Below are positions 35,886 to 44,636 of a DNA stretch of 64,000 bases, piece after piece. The position numbers and the translations under genes were made by a program. The stretch is taken from the NCBI RefSeq assembly GCF_010858045.1, contig NZ_JAAGVC010000002.1:58660-122659 (forward strand), written 5' to 3'. Positions within the stretch are counted from its first letter, which is position 1. Each line of letters opens with the position of its first letter. Source of the stretch: Nocardia cyriacigeorgica (lineage in GTDB: Bacteria > Actinomycetota > Actinomycetes > Mycobacteriales > Mycobacteriaceae). A model generated the notes under the pieces. That model did no database searches. It saw nothing but the letters and a program-made list of their open reading frames with translations, and was not told where the DNA came from.

Positions 35886-36326
35886 ATGACTCCGATTACG
35901 CACGTTTCGCTGGTCACGGTGTATGTGACCGATATGGACGCGGCCAAGCAGTGGTACCTCGACAAGCTCGGCTTCGTGGAGACCGCCGATGTGACGATGG
36001 GCGACAGTGGTTTCCGCTGGCTCACCATCGCCCACCCCGAGCATCGCGAACTGGAAGTGACGCTGATGGTGCCGGGCCCGCCGCTGGACGAGAACCTCGC
36101 CGAAGCCACCCGGCGCGCGCTCGCCAACGGCACGCACGGCGCGCTCGGCCTGGCCACCGACGACTGCCAGAAGGCCTACGAGGAACTGTCGGCCAAGGGC
36201 GTGGAGTTCGTGCAGCCGCCCTCGGACCGCCCCTACGGCGTGGAAGCGGTGATGCGCGACAACTCCGGCAACTGGCTGGTGCTGGTGCAGAAGAAGGATT
36301 ACGACCCGAGCGATTTCGCGCCGTAG
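35886..36326 (+). CDS. VOC (glyoxalase/bleomycin-resistance fold) protein
   Basis: 146 residues with two beta-alpha-beta-beta-beta modules of the vicinal oxygen chelate fold. Potential metal ligands are His6 (ITHVSLVTVYV), His53-Glu56 (PEHRELEVT), and the Glu in YGVEAVMRDNSGNW near the C-terminus. The substrate is not predictable; members act as glyoxalases, dioxygenases or drug-binding proteins. It is 52 bp after the AraC-type regulator, presumably in one transcript. Confidence 0.85.
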   Translation: MTPITHVSLVTVYVTDMDAAKQWYLDKLGFVETADVTMGDSGFRWLTIAHPEHRELEVTLMVPGPPLDENLAEATRRALANGTHGALGLATDDCQKAYEELSAKGVEFVQPPSDRPYGVEAVMRDNSGNWLVLVQKKDYDPSDFAP

Positions 36327-36335
36327 GCGCGTGAC

Positions 36336-36366
36336 GTGGATGCACGCCAGCACGGTGTGCATCCAC
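36336..36366. terminator. hairpin between converging VOC and DUF2505 genes
   Basis: GTGGATGCAC and GTGCATCCAC form a perfect 10-bp stem over an 11-nt loop. It lies between two converging stops, so it can serve both strands. There is no T tract. Confidence 0.55.
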
Positions 36367-36374
36367 CTCGCGGA

Positions 36375-36881
36375 TCAGGCAGAGGCCTGCCCGGCGAACC
36401 ACTTCTCGATGAACTTGCGCTCGCTGTCGAGCACGCGGTGATGCAGTTGTTCGGCCAGCGGCTCGATGGCTCCGCCGACCAGCGGAACCTTCACCTTCAC
36501 GGTGCCGACGACCTCGATTTCGCTGCCCTCGGCGGTGGGCCGCAGCTCATAGGTGCCCGACATCTCCGAGTTGACGCCCTTGGACGTGCCTTCGAAGCTG
36601 CCCTTGGCGATCTCGCCGGTCAGCGGCTGCCAGGTGTCGGTGCGGGAGACCACCAGATCGCTCTTGAGCACCTTGCGCACGATGCCGGGAATCTTGTCGG
36701 GACGGATCTTCTCGCTCATCGCGAGCCGGATGGTGCCCTCGCCGCCGGGGTGGGCCAGATCGAGGGTGGCGGTCTCGGCGCCGGCGAAGCGGGCCTGCCA
36801 CAGCTCGTCGCCGGTGAGTGCCCGGTGCAGGTCCTCCACCGGAACGGTGTAGGGCACCGTGAAGCTGAATTTTCGGGACAT
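36375..36881 (-). CDS. DUF2505 family protein
   Basis: 168 residues. A START/SRPBCC-like fold of the actinobacterial DUF2505 family, starting MSRKFSFTVPYTVPVEDLHR and containing TDTWQPLTGEIAKGSFEGTS. The final helix (GAIEPLAEQLHHRVLDSERK) closes the putative lipid-binding cup. No catalytic residues are known. ATG 36881 is chosen because it begins the family N-terminus; the frame runs far upstream antisense to the next gene. It is divergent from the DUF3592 gene. Confidence 0.85.
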   Translation of the reverse strand: MSRKFSFTVPYTVPVEDLHRALTGDELWQARFAGAETATLDLAHPGGEGTIRLAMSEKIRPDKIPGIVRKVLKSDLVVSRTDTWQPLTGEIAKGSFEGTSKGVNSEMSGTYELRPTAEGSEIEVVGTVKVKVPLVGGAIEPLAEQLHHRVLDSERKFIEKWFAGQASA

Positions 36882-36968
36882 GGCGTCACGGTAGCCGACC
36901 CCGGCTCGCCCGGCCCGGCATCGGCCGCACATGGCGGACGGGCACGCGGTTCGGCGGGCCAGTAACCT

Positions 36969-37439
36969 GTGGCGGTGTCGGAAACCAGTCAGCCGGAGGG
37001 GCGCCCGGTACGCCTGCGGCGGGCGCGGATCGCGGTGCTCACCGCCGCCATCGTGGTCAGTGTGCTGATAGGTCTGCTGGTGCTGGCGGCCTGGCGCAAC
37101 GACTATCTGATCAGTTCGGATATGGGCCGCACCACCGGTGAAGTGATCTCGGCTGGCCGGCTGCGCTCGGCGGTGAAGTATGTGACGCCCGATGGTGTGA
37201 CGCACAATCCGAAGGTCGGGGTGCTCTACCCCACCAACCTCACCAAGGGCGAGCACATCAACGTCGAATACAACCGGGCCGATCCCGACCTGGTGCGGGT
37301 CGCCGGACGCGACGTACGGGTCGCGATACCGCCCGCGCTGTCGGTGATCGCGGTGACGTGGGCGCTCGCGCTGCCCACGCTGTGGATTCTGCGGCGAACC
37401 GAACGCAGGCCGGTCGAGGTGGCGACCGCGAAGGTCTGA
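36969..37439 (+). CDS. DUF3592 membrane protein (Rv0556-like)
   Basis: 156 residues. Two transmembrane helices ([20 protein letters not shown] and [20 protein letters not shown]) flank an extracytoplasmic beta domain ([20 protein letters not shown]). The start may be GTG 36969 or GTG 36975. The gene directly precedes mgtA, as Rv0556 precedes Rv0557 in M. tuberculosis. Function unknown; the conserved linkage suggests a role in the cell envelope. Confidence 0.8.
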   Translation: MAVSETSQPEGRPVRLRRARIAVLTAAIVVSVLIGLLVLAAWRNDYLISSDMGRTTGEVISAGRLRSAVKYVTPDGVTHNPKVGVLYPTNLTKGEHINVEYNRADPDLVRVAGRDVRVAIPPALSVIAVTWALALPTLWILRRTERRPVEVATAKV

Positions 37440-37516
37440 GAGGTGTTCGCCGGAACTTCGCGTGGGTGTCATGTCGGCGTGACTGGGCTGACGGCGCCAC
37501 CGATCACACTGGAGAC

Positions 37517-38656
37517 GTGCGCGTAGCCATCGTGTCGGAGTCTTTCCTGCCGAATATGAACGGTGTCGTCAACTCCGTGCTCCGGGTTCTCGATCATCTG
37601 GACCAGCACGGGCACGACGCGCTGATCATCGCGCCGGACACGCTGCGTGGGCAGCCGCCCGCGCCGCGCTTCCACGGGCGGTTCCCGGTGTACCGGGTGC
37701 CCGCGGTGATGGTGCCGAAGATCAGTTCCCTGCCCGTCGGCCTGCCGCAACCGGGCATGGTGCGCGCCATCGCCGATTTCGACGCCGATGTGGTGCACCT
37801 GGCCTCGCCGTTCCTGCTCGGCGCCGGTGGACTCGGGGCGGCGCTGCGGCTGGATCTGCCCGCGGTGGCGGTGTATCAGACCGACGTCGCGGGATTCGCG
37901 AAGAGTTATGGGCTCGGGCTGGCCAGTCGCGCGGCATGGGCATGGACGCGGCGGATTCACGAGAGCGCGGCCCGTACGCTCGCGCCGTCGTCGGCCGCGG
38001 CGGCGGATCTGGCTCGGCACGGCATTCCGCGGGTGCATCGGTGGGGTCGCGGGGTGGATATCGGGCGGTTCACGCCGTCGGCGCGGCGAGCGGCGCTACG
38101 AGAGTCATGGGCCGGCCCGGAGAAGCTGATCGTCGGCTTCGTCGGACGGCTCGCGCCGGAGAAGCATGTCGAGCGGCTGGCCGCGCTCGCGCACGATCCG
38201 GATATCCAGCTGGTGATCGTCGGCGACGGCCCCGAACGCTCCCGGCTGACCCGGTTGATGCCGGGCGCGGTGTTCACCGGGGAACTCGGCGGTGCCGAAC
38301 TGGCCCAGGCCTACGCGAGCCTGGATGTGATGGTGCACGCCGGCGAACACGAAACCTTCTGTCAGGGAGTGCAGGAGGCGCTGGCCTCGGGGGTTCCGGT
38401 GATCGGACCCGATGCCGGCGGCCCGCGCGACCTCATCGCGCACTGCCGCAACGGGTATCTGCTGCCGGTGGATCGGTTCAGCGAACTGTTGCCGAGCGCC
38501 GTCGCGGCCCTGCGTGATCCGGTGCTGCGCGCCCGCTTCGCCGGTGCGGCCCGGAAATCGGTGCTGCACCGCACCTGGCCGGCGATCTGCGAAGAGTTGA
38601 TGGGCCATTACGCGGACGTGATCGGCACCGAGTACCGGATACCGCGTTCGGCCTAG
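37517..38656 (+). CDS. mgtA: GT4 mannosyltransferase, MgtA-like
   Basis: 379 residues, the length of M. tuberculosis MgtA (Rv0557). A GT-B fold GT4 enzyme starting [20 protein letters not shown]. It carries the donor-site segments [19 protein letters not shown] and the EX7E motif within [20 protein letters not shown]. MgtA adds mannose to a glucuronosyl- or phosphatidylinositol-type glycolipid anchor used in lipomannan-like molecules. GTG 37517 follows CTGGAGAC and starts the first beta strand. The neighbour (DUF3592) and general location match the mycobacterial locus. Confidence 0.88.
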   Translation: MRVAIVSESFLPNMNGVVNSVLRVLDHLDQHGHDALIIAPDTLRGQPPAPRFHGRFPVYRVPAVMVPKISSLPVGLPQPGMVRAIADFDADVVHLASPFLLGAGGLGAALRLDLPAVAVYQTDVAGFAKSYGLGLASRAAWAWTRRIHESAARTLAPSSAAAADLARHGIPRVHRWGRGVDIGRFTPSARRAALRESWAGPEKLIVGFVGRLAPEKHVERLAALAHDPDIQLVIVGDGPERSRLTRLMPGAVFTGELGGAELAQAYASLDVMVHAGEHETFCQGVQEALASGVPVIGPDAGGPRDLIAHCRNGYLLPVDRFSELLPSAVAALRDPVLRARFAGAARKSVLHRTWPAICEELMGHYADVIGTEYRIPRSA

Positions 38657-38719
38657 ATCGATCGCTCGACACCGCGGCCAATGCCGTCCGCCTGCACCTC
38701 TTCGAGAAGAACGACGAAG

Positions 38720-38752
38720 ACCGGCATCCGGGCGCGGAACCCGGATGCCGGT
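38720..38752. terminator. bidirectional terminator between mgtA and the P450 gene
   Basis: ACCGGCATCCGGG and CCCGGATGCCGGT form a perfect 13-bp stem with a 7-nt loop between two converging genes. The minus-strand side continues TCTTCGTCGTTCTTC. Confidence 0.75.
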
Positions 38753-38778
38753 GCGACGAGCCGATTCATGGAACGTCG

Positions 38779-39999
38779 CTACCCGACCTCCCAGGTGACC
38801 GGAAGTTCGTGCACGCCATAGATGTTCATATCGGTTCGGAGCGGCACCTGGTCGGCGGGCACGGCCAGCGACAGGGTCGGGAAGCGACGCAGCAGGCCGG
38901 CGAAGCCCGCGGCCATCTCGATCCGGGCCAGCTGCTGGCCGAGGCACTGGTGCATCCCGTGCCCGAGGCTCACGTGACCGCGCGCCTTGCGGTGGATGTC
39001 GAACCGGTCGGGTTCCTCGAATCGCAGCGGGTCGCGGTTGGCGGCCAGCAGCGAGACGACGACGGTGGAGCCGGCCGGAATCGTTTCACCACACAGCTCG
39101 ATGTCCTCGGTGGCGTAGCGATAGAAGATGTCGGCGACCGACAGATAGCGCAGCAGTTCCTCGACAGCGTCGGGGATCAGCTCCGGTTCGGCGTGCAGCA
39201 GCGCCAGTTGGTCTGGGTGTTCCAGTAGCGCGAAGGTGCCGAGCGACAGCATGTTCGCGGTGGTCTCGTGACCGGCGAGCAGCAGCAGGAAGGCGATACC
39301 GGTGAGCTCATCAATGCCGAGATCCTCGTCGCGGGCGAGGTCGGACAGGATGTCCTCACCGGGCTCGGCCCGTTTGCGGGCGACCAGTTGCGCCAGGTAC
39401 GTGTGCATCGCACCGAAGGCCGCCATCTTCTCCTCCACCGTCTGGTCCTTGACCAGGAACTGCGCGGAGTTGGCCTGGAAGTTCGCGCGGTCCTCGTAGG
39501 GCACGCCGAGCATTTCGCAGATCACCAGCGACGGCACCGGCAGCGCGAATTCGGCGACCAGATCGACCGGCGGGGTGAGCGCAGCCATGGCGTCGAGACG
39601 CTCCTCGACGATCTCGGCGATGCGTTCTTCCAGCGCGCGCATCCTGCGGACGGTGAACGCGCCGATGAGCTTGCGCCGCAACCGAGTGTGGTCCGGCGGA
39701 TCCATGGAGATGAACAGGCCGGGGATCTGCGGCGACGGCTCGGTGGGAAACGGCATGCCCGGCGTCTCGTACGGGATGTGCATGATGTCCAGGTCCTGGC
39801 GGGAGCTGAACCGGGTGTCGGCCAGCAGCGCGCGGACTGCCTCGTAACCGGTGACCAGCCAGCCCTCGTGGCCGTCCGGGAAGAGCAGCGGGCTGACCGG
39901 GCGGGCCGCACGCAACCGGGTGATCGCGCTCGGTGGATCGAACGGGCCCGCGTCGCGCTGCTGCGGCAGACCGTGCGGGACGGAGACGGTGTCGGTCAT
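38779..39999 (-). CDS. cytochrome P450 (CYP105-like), last gene of the DUF4097 operon
   Basis: 406 residues. A soluble bacterial monooxygenase. The oxygen-binding I-helix motif is LLLAGHETTAN, the ExxR pair lies in VEELLRYLS, and the haem-binding loop is SLGHGMHQCLGQQLAR with proximal Cys352. In most relatives the first residue of this loop is Phe (FGxGxHxCxG); here it is Leu. The overall pattern resembles CYP105 and related drug- and antibiotic-modifying enzymes. ATG 39999 follows AAGGACATCC. The ferredoxin gene ends 31 bp upstream on the same strand, so the electron partner is at hand; the substrate is unknown. Confidence 0.93.
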   Translation of the reverse strand: MTDTVSVPHGLPQQRDAGPFDPPSAITRLRAARPVSPLLFPDGHEGWLVTGYEAVRALLADTRFSSRQDLDIMHIPYETPGMPFPTEPSPQIPGLFISMDPPDHTRLRRKLIGAFTVRRMRALEERIAEIVEERLDAMAALTPPVDLVAEFALPVPSLVICEMLGVPYEDRANFQANSAQFLVKDQTVEEKMAAFGAMHTYLAQLVARKRAEPGEDILSDLARDEDLGIDELTGIAFLLLLAGHETTANMLSLGTFALLEHPDQLALLHAEPELIPDAVEELLRYLSVADIFYRYATEDIELCGETIPAGSTVVVSLLAANRDPLRFEEPDRFDIHRKARGHVSLGHGMHQCLGQQLARIEMAAGFAGLLRRFPTLSLAVPADQVPLRTDMNIYGVHELPVTWEVG

Positions 40000-40030
40000 C
40001 GGATGTCCTTGTCGGAGAGAAGAATCGGAT

Positions 40031-40240
40031 CTAATCGCGGTCGATGAGAGTGATGGCCCCTGAGGGGCACAGCAGTGCGGCCTCGGCGACCGCCGGCTCC
40101 CACTCCACGTCGGGAGCGGAAGCCGGCGGCAGTACCCGGCCGTCGTCGGGGTGCTGGTCGAACACCGCGGGCGCGGTCAGCACGCACATGCCCGCGCCGA
40201 TGCAGCGTTCGCGATCTACCTGGAGTTCCGGCACGGTCAC
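40031..40240 (-). CDS. [3Fe-4S] ferredoxin for the P450
   Basis: 69 residues. Cysteines at positions 13, 19 and 58 in the pattern C-x5-C ... CP (CIGAGMCVLTAP and LLCPSGAI). The position where a fourth cysteine of a 4Fe cluster would stand is Ala16, so a 3Fe-4S cluster is expected, as in ferredoxins that serve actinobacterial P450s. It starts at GTG 40240 (GTG 40234 is also possible), only 7 bp after the DUF4097 stop, and precedes the P450 gene by 31 bp. A ferredoxin reductase is not encoded nearby. Confidence 0.9.
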   Translation of the reverse strand: MTVPELQVDRERCIGAGMCVLTAPAVFDQHPDDGRVLPPASAPDVEWEPAVAEAALLCPSGAITLIDRD

Positions 40241-40247
40241 GCCCGGC

Positions 40248-40886
40248 TCAGGCGGCGACGGCGTGCCGGATGACGATGTCGCCCTGGGTGGTGCGCGCGA
40301 ACACCTGCACGGTGTCCACCGGCTCGGCGACGACGGGCGCGATGGTGTTGCGCACCGCACCTACGGTGGCGGCCGTGTCCAGCTGCGCGACGCTAGTGGG
40401 GTTGATGCCGATCTCCAGCTCGCCGACCGAGGTCTCCAACCGGATATCGCCGCGGGTGGCGGCGCCGATGCGGATATCGCCCTTGGCGGTCTTGGCGGTC
40501 ACCGAACCCTGCGGGCGCTCCACGATGATGTCGCCGAGCGACACGGTGAGATCGCAGTGCCCGAGCTCGCCGGCGCCGAGCACGCGGCCGACGCCGCTGG
40601 TGGCCGTCAGCTCCGAGCCGACGGGCACCTCGATGGTCACCTCGATGCGCGGGTTGCCGCCGAACGGGGTGTGGCTGCGCCAGTTCTTCGGGGTGATCAC
40701 GCTCAGGGTGCCCGCCTCGAATTCGACGACGGTCTGCTCGGCGGCGCGCACATCGGCCTTCTTGTCGGCGTCGGCCGGCCGGACCAGCACGACGCTGTCG
40801 GTGCGTTCGGCGGCGATGACGGTGACATCGGCGGCCAGGACGTCGACGGTGACGGCGATCGGCTGCGGGGTCTGGAAGGTGTACAT
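40248..40886 (-). CDS. DUF4097 beta-strand repeat protein
   Basis: 212 residues. It consists of short repeating beta strands of the DUF4097 type (SLGDIIVERPQGSVTAKTAK, then GDIRIGAATRGDIRLETSVG), which should fold as a right-handed beta solenoid. No signal peptide or membrane helix is visible, so it is probably cytoplasmic. ATG 40886 follows GAGGAGAACCCC; longer readings are rejected. It heads a tight operon (DUF4097, ferredoxin, P450). Its promoter region carries SARP-type repeats, and it is divergent from the SARP gene. In actinobacteria, DUF4097 genes often accompany DrrA/DrrB exporters, in line with drrAB further along. The biochemical role is unknown. Confidence 0.88.
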   Translation of the reverse strand: MYTFQTPQPIAVTVDVLAADVTVIAAERTDSVVLVRPADADKKADVRAAEQTVVEFEAGTLSVITPKNWRSHTPFGGNPRIEVTIEVPVGSELTATSGVGRVLGAGELGHCDLTVSLGDIIVERPQGSVTAKTAKGDIRIGAATRGDIRLETSVGELEIGINPTSVAQLDTAATVGAVRNTIAPVVAEPVDTVQVFARTTQGDIVIRHAVAA

Positions 40887-40968
40887 GGGGTTCTCCTCGA
40901 GATCGTGCTCCCGCTGCCTGCTCGCCGCGGTCGCTGTTGCGTTGATGTGACTACTGTCGCGGGGGCGG

Positions 40969-41008
40969 CTGATACGGACCTGACACCGAGCTGATGCCCC
41001 GCCTGATA
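40969..41008 (-). promoter_or_regulatory. SARP-type direct repeats before the DUF4097 operon
   Basis: Four copies of CTGAYR (CTGATA 40969, CTGACA 40980, CTGATG 40991, CTGATA 41003 on the plus strand) are spaced 11, 11 and 12 bp apart, so they lie on one face of the helix. The block 40951-40995 matches 49099-49143 before drrA at 38 of 45 positions. Read towards DUF4097, the nearest repeat (TATCAG) lies about 15 bp before TAGTCA, a possible -10. SARP regulators are known to bind such repeats over the -35 region. The rest of the 485-bp divergent gap (40887-41371) holds no gene. Confidence 0.75.
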
Positions 41009-41371
41009 TGCCGGGCGGCCTCATTGAGCACGCGGTTCTACCCCGCTGACCACGGCATTCGACCGGATGAACACCTCGCGCGAACCGCTCGGAACGATCC
41101 ACGATCCCGTTGCACACCACCCGGCCGGCACACGTCGGGCCGCACGGACACGATCTCGCGCGGCGCCGGGCACGGCCCACCAGCGAGACCGCACAGCTGG
41201 CTGACGACCGGACACCATCCGTCGGCGCCACACGCAGCGCCAACCACGCAGGCCGGTCGACCGGCCGGCAACCGGCAACCCGCCGGCACCATGCATGGCC
41301 TACCGCCCGGACCACCCGCCCCCGGGGGGCGACGCCGGGCGCACCGTTGACGGCCCGGGCAGAATGAGCCG

Positions 41372-44300
41372 GTGCAGATCACGATGCTCGGCCCGCTGGA
41401 GATCCGGACAGCTGACGGTGGATTGATAGCGATACCGGGTGCACGGTTGCGCGCGTTGCTGGTGGCGCTGGCGCTCGAGCCCGGCCGCGCGGTCGCCAAG
41501 ACCAAGCTGGTCGACTGGATCTGGGGCGAGCAGCCGCCAGCGGATGCCGCTAATGCCTTGCAGGCGTTGGTCTCCCGTTTGCGCCGGGTGTTGCCCGAGG
41601 GCGCGCTCGATGTGCAGGCGGGCGGGTACCGGCTGGCCATCGAGCCGGGAGCCGTCGACGCGGTGCGCTTCGATCAACTGCTCGATCAGGCGCGCGGCGG
41701 CGATGACGCGTCTCAGGCCCGGCTGCTGCGGGAGGCCCTGGAACTGTGGCGCGGGCCGGCGATGCAGGATCTGGGCGACAGCGATGACGTCGCCGCGGTC
41801 GTCACCCGATACGACAACTTGCGGCTGTCGGCGATGGAGGATCTGTACGAAGCGGAGATCCGGTTGGGTCGCGGGGCCGAGCTGGTCACCGAGCTGACCG
41901 ATCTGATCGCCCAGCATCCGGCGCGGGAACGGCTGGCCGGTGCGCTCATGCGGGCGCTCGCCGCGGCGGGGCGCGGGGCCGAAGCGCTGACGGTGTTCCA
42001 GCGCACCAGGGAGGCGCTCGCCGATGAACTCGGCGTCGACCCGTCACCGGAGCTGTCCACGCTGCACGTCGCCCTGCTGCGCGGCGAGGTGGGCGCACGT
42101 CCGCAGCAGCGCAGCACGAACCTGCGCGCCGAACTCACCAGCTACATCGGTAAGCGCAGCGATATCGCCGCGGTGCGCGAACTCATCGCCGCGCACCGGC
42201 TCACCACGCTGACCGGCCCCGGTGGTTCCGGCAAGACCCGCTTGGCCTCCGAAACCGCCCACTCCATGCTCGGTGATCTGCCCGACGGCGCCTGGCTGGT
42301 GGAACTGGCGGGCGCCGATGGCAGCGGCGATCTGGCGCAGGCGGCGCTGTCGGCCTTCGGGCTGCGTGACGCGCTGCTGGGCAGCACGGCCGATACCGAA
42401 CCGATGGATCGGCTCATCGCGGCGATCCGCGACCGGGAAACCCTGCTGATCCTGGACAACTGCGAGCATGTGATCGAGGCCGCGGCCGGCTTTGCTCATC
42501 GCCTGCTCGGCGAGTGCCGGCGGCTGCGCATTCTGGCGACCAGCCGCGAACCCCTCGGCATCACCGGTGAGGCGCTGTGGCAGGTGGAACCCCTGCTCTT
42601 GCCGGGCGCCGACGCGGACCCCGACACCATCGCGAAATCCCCCGCCGTGGCGCTGCTGCGGGACCGGGCAGGTGCGGTGCGCAAGGATCTCGGCAGCGAC
42701 CCCGCGACCCTGGCGACCATGGCCCGGATCTGCCGTGCCCTCGACGGCATTCCGCTGGCGATCGAATTGGCGGCGGCGCGCTTGCGCACCATGTCCCTCG
42801 ATCAGCTCGCGCACCGCCTCGACGACCGGTTCCGGCTGCTCACCGGCGGCAGCCGCACCGCGATCGCCCAGCACCGGACCCTGCGCGCGGTGGTCGACTG
42901 GAGCTGGGAACTGCTCAGCGAGGCCGAACGGACGGTGCTGCGCAGGCTCGCGATGTTCGCGGGTGGCGCGAATCTGGAAGCGGCCGAACATGTTTGCGCC
43001 GACGGCAGCACGGTCGAACAGTGGGAGGTGCTCGAGCTGCTGACCGCGCTGACCGAGAAATCGTTGCTGCTGGTCACCTCGGACGATAATCCGCGCTTCC
43101 GGATGCTCGAAACCATCAAGCAGTACGCCGCCGATCGGCTCGCCGAATCCGGCGACGCCGAAACCGCCCGACGTGCTCACCTGAAGTACTTCACCGACCT
43201 CGCCGCCACCGCCGAACCCCACCTGCGCCGCGCGGAACAGCTGAAATGGCTGGCCGTGCTCGAAGCCGAACACGACAACATCGCCGCGGCCATGCGTGGT
43301 GCACTCGGCGCAGGCGACGCCGACGGAGCAACGCGGCTCGCGGCGGCCGCCGGCTGGTACTGGTGGCTGGGCGGGCACAAGGCCGAGGGCACCGAATACG
43401 TCGTCGCGGCAGCCGAATCGGGCGGCACCGTCGATGCAGAGACGCAGGCGATGGTCTACGGGCTCGTCGTGCACTTCGTCAGCGCGGGCCGCAATGACGA
43501 ACAGCACATCGCGGAATGGATCCGCAAGGCGTGCGCGGCCGGCCGTGGTGTCGAGGGCGGCCATCCGGCGCTGCGGTTCACCACCGCGCTCGACCGCATG
43601 CTCACCGGCCCCGACGCGTTCCTGCCCGCCTTCGAGGCCCTGCTCACCGACGACGACCCCTGGGTGCGGGCACTGGCCCGGCTGCAACTGGGCAAACTGC
43701 GCACCGTGCTCGGACACGAGGGCACCGCGGCCGACGAATACCTCGAACAGGCGCTCACCGAGTTCCGCGCCATCGGCGAACGCTGGGGCATGTCGTTCGC
43801 GCTGACCGAGCTGGCCGCTCGGACCGCCCTACGCGGCGAATTCCGGGCGGCGTGCGAACTGTACGACGAGGCCGCCGCCGTCATCACAGAAGTCGGCGCG
43901 ATCGAGGATCTGGTGCCGATCCACGCCAGGAAAGCGCAGCTGTACTGGCTGCTCGACGACCCCGACGCGAGCGCGGCCGCCCTGGCCGAAGCGCAGCGCC
44001 GCGCCGACCAGACCGGCTGGCCGACCTCCCTCGCCGAAGTCGCCATGGCCCGTGCCGAACTCGCCCGCTGGACCCGCGACACCGCCCTCGCCCACCAGCA
44101 GATCGACCTCGCCCGCACCGTCCTCGGCCCCGACGCCGACCAACCCAACGTCTCCGCCACCCTGCACTCCCTGCGCGGCTACCTCACCGAAGACCTCACC
44201 GAGGCCCGCACCCACCACACCACCGCCTACCAAGCCGCCACCCTCTCCGGGCACGCCGCCCTGATCGCCCAAATCCTTGTCGGTATCGCAGATCTGGCCT

Positions 44301-44506
44301 TGCGCTCCGGAGATTTCGAGCAAGCCGCCCGCCTGCTCGCGGCAAGCACCGCCGCCCGCGGGCTGCCCGACCGTTCTCATCCGGACGCGGCTGCCATCGA
44401 GGAGGAGGCGCGGATCCACCTCGGGGAGAAGGGGTTTGCAGTGGCGATGGAGGAGGGGTCTGTGGTGGATCGGGGCGAGTTGGTCGCGCGGACACTTGGT
44501 TCGTGA
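41372..44506 (+). CDS. large SARP/AfsR-type transcription regulator (BTAD-NTPase-TPR)
   Basis: 1044 residues. The N-terminus is a SARP DNA-binding winged helix (GARLRALLVALALEPGRAVA, then ALQALVSRLRRVLPEGALDV). A bacterial transcriptional activation domain follows to about residue 250 (QRTREALADELGVDPSPELS). A STAND-type NTPase comes next, with Walker A GPGGSGKTRLASE and Walker B LLILDNCEH. The C-terminal 450 residues are TPR-like helices. Start is GTG 41372. It has no C-terminal LuxR domain. Such proteins activate secondary-metabolite and exporter genes after a signal sensed through the NTPase/TPR parts. It is divergent from the DUF4097-ferredoxin-P450 operon and probably controls it and drrAB. 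Confidence 0.92.
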   Translation: MQITMLGPLEIRTADGGLIAIPGARLRALLVALALEPGRAVAKTKLVDWIWGEQPPADAANALQALVSRLRRVLPEGALDVQAGGYRLAIEPGAVDAVRFDQLLDQARGGDDASQARLLREALELWRGPAMQDLGDSDDVAAVVTRYDNLRLSAMEDLYEAEIRLGRGAELVTELTDLIAQHPARERLAGALMRALAAAGRGAEALTVFQRTREALADELGVDPSPELSTLHVALLRGEVGARPQQRSTNLRAELTSYIGKRSDIAAVRELIAAHRLTTLTGPGGSGKTRLASETAHSMLGDLPDGAWLVELAGADGSGDLAQAALSAFGLRDALLGSTADTEPMDRLIAAIRDRETLLILDNCEHVIEAAAGFAHRLLGECRRLRILATSREPLGITGEALWQVEPLLLPGADADPDTIAKSPAVALLRDRAGAVRKDLGSDPATLATMARICRALDGIPLAIELAAARLRTMSLDQLAHRLDDRFRLLTGGSRTAIAQHRTLRAVVDWSWELLSEAERTVLRRLAMFAGGANLEAAEHVCADGSTVEQWEVLELLTALTEKSLLLVTSDDNPRFRMLETIKQYAADRLAESGDAETARRAHLKYFTDLAATAEPHLRRAEQLKWLAVLEAEHDNIAAAMRGALGAGDADGATRLAAAAGWYWWLGGHKAEGTEYVVAAAESGGTVDAETQAMVYGLVVHFVSAGRNDEQHIAEWIRKACAAGRGVEGGHPALRFTTALDRMLTGPDAFLPAFEALLTDDDPWVRALARLQLGKLRTVLGHEGTAADEYLEQALTEFRAIGERWGMSFALTELAARTALRGEFRAACELYDEAAAVITEVGAIEDLVPIHARKAQLYWLLDDPDASAAALAEAQRRADQTGWPTSLAEVAMARAELARWTRDTALAHQQIDLARTVLGPDADQPNVSATLHSLRGYLTEDLTEARTHHTTAYQAATLSGHAALIAQILVGIADLALRSGDFEQAARLLAASTAARGLPDRSHPDAAAIEEEARIHLGEKGFAVAMEEGSVVDRGELVARTLGS

Positions 44507-44636
44507 AGGTCACGAAGCTGACGCGCGGAGCGGGTTTCGTCGAGGCCCGGCTTCGATTGCGCTGGCACGGTAAAGGGCTCGCAGGCACCACCGGTCACCG
44601 ATTCCCCGACCGACCCTCGCGAGCGCCCTCCACGAG

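Noticed and set aside
40887..41371. Small genes in the DUF4097/SARP divergent gap
   Set aside because: Open frames there are Arg/Pro/Thr-rich translations of high-GC DNA without ribosome-binding sites or domains. The gap is better explained as a regulatory region.
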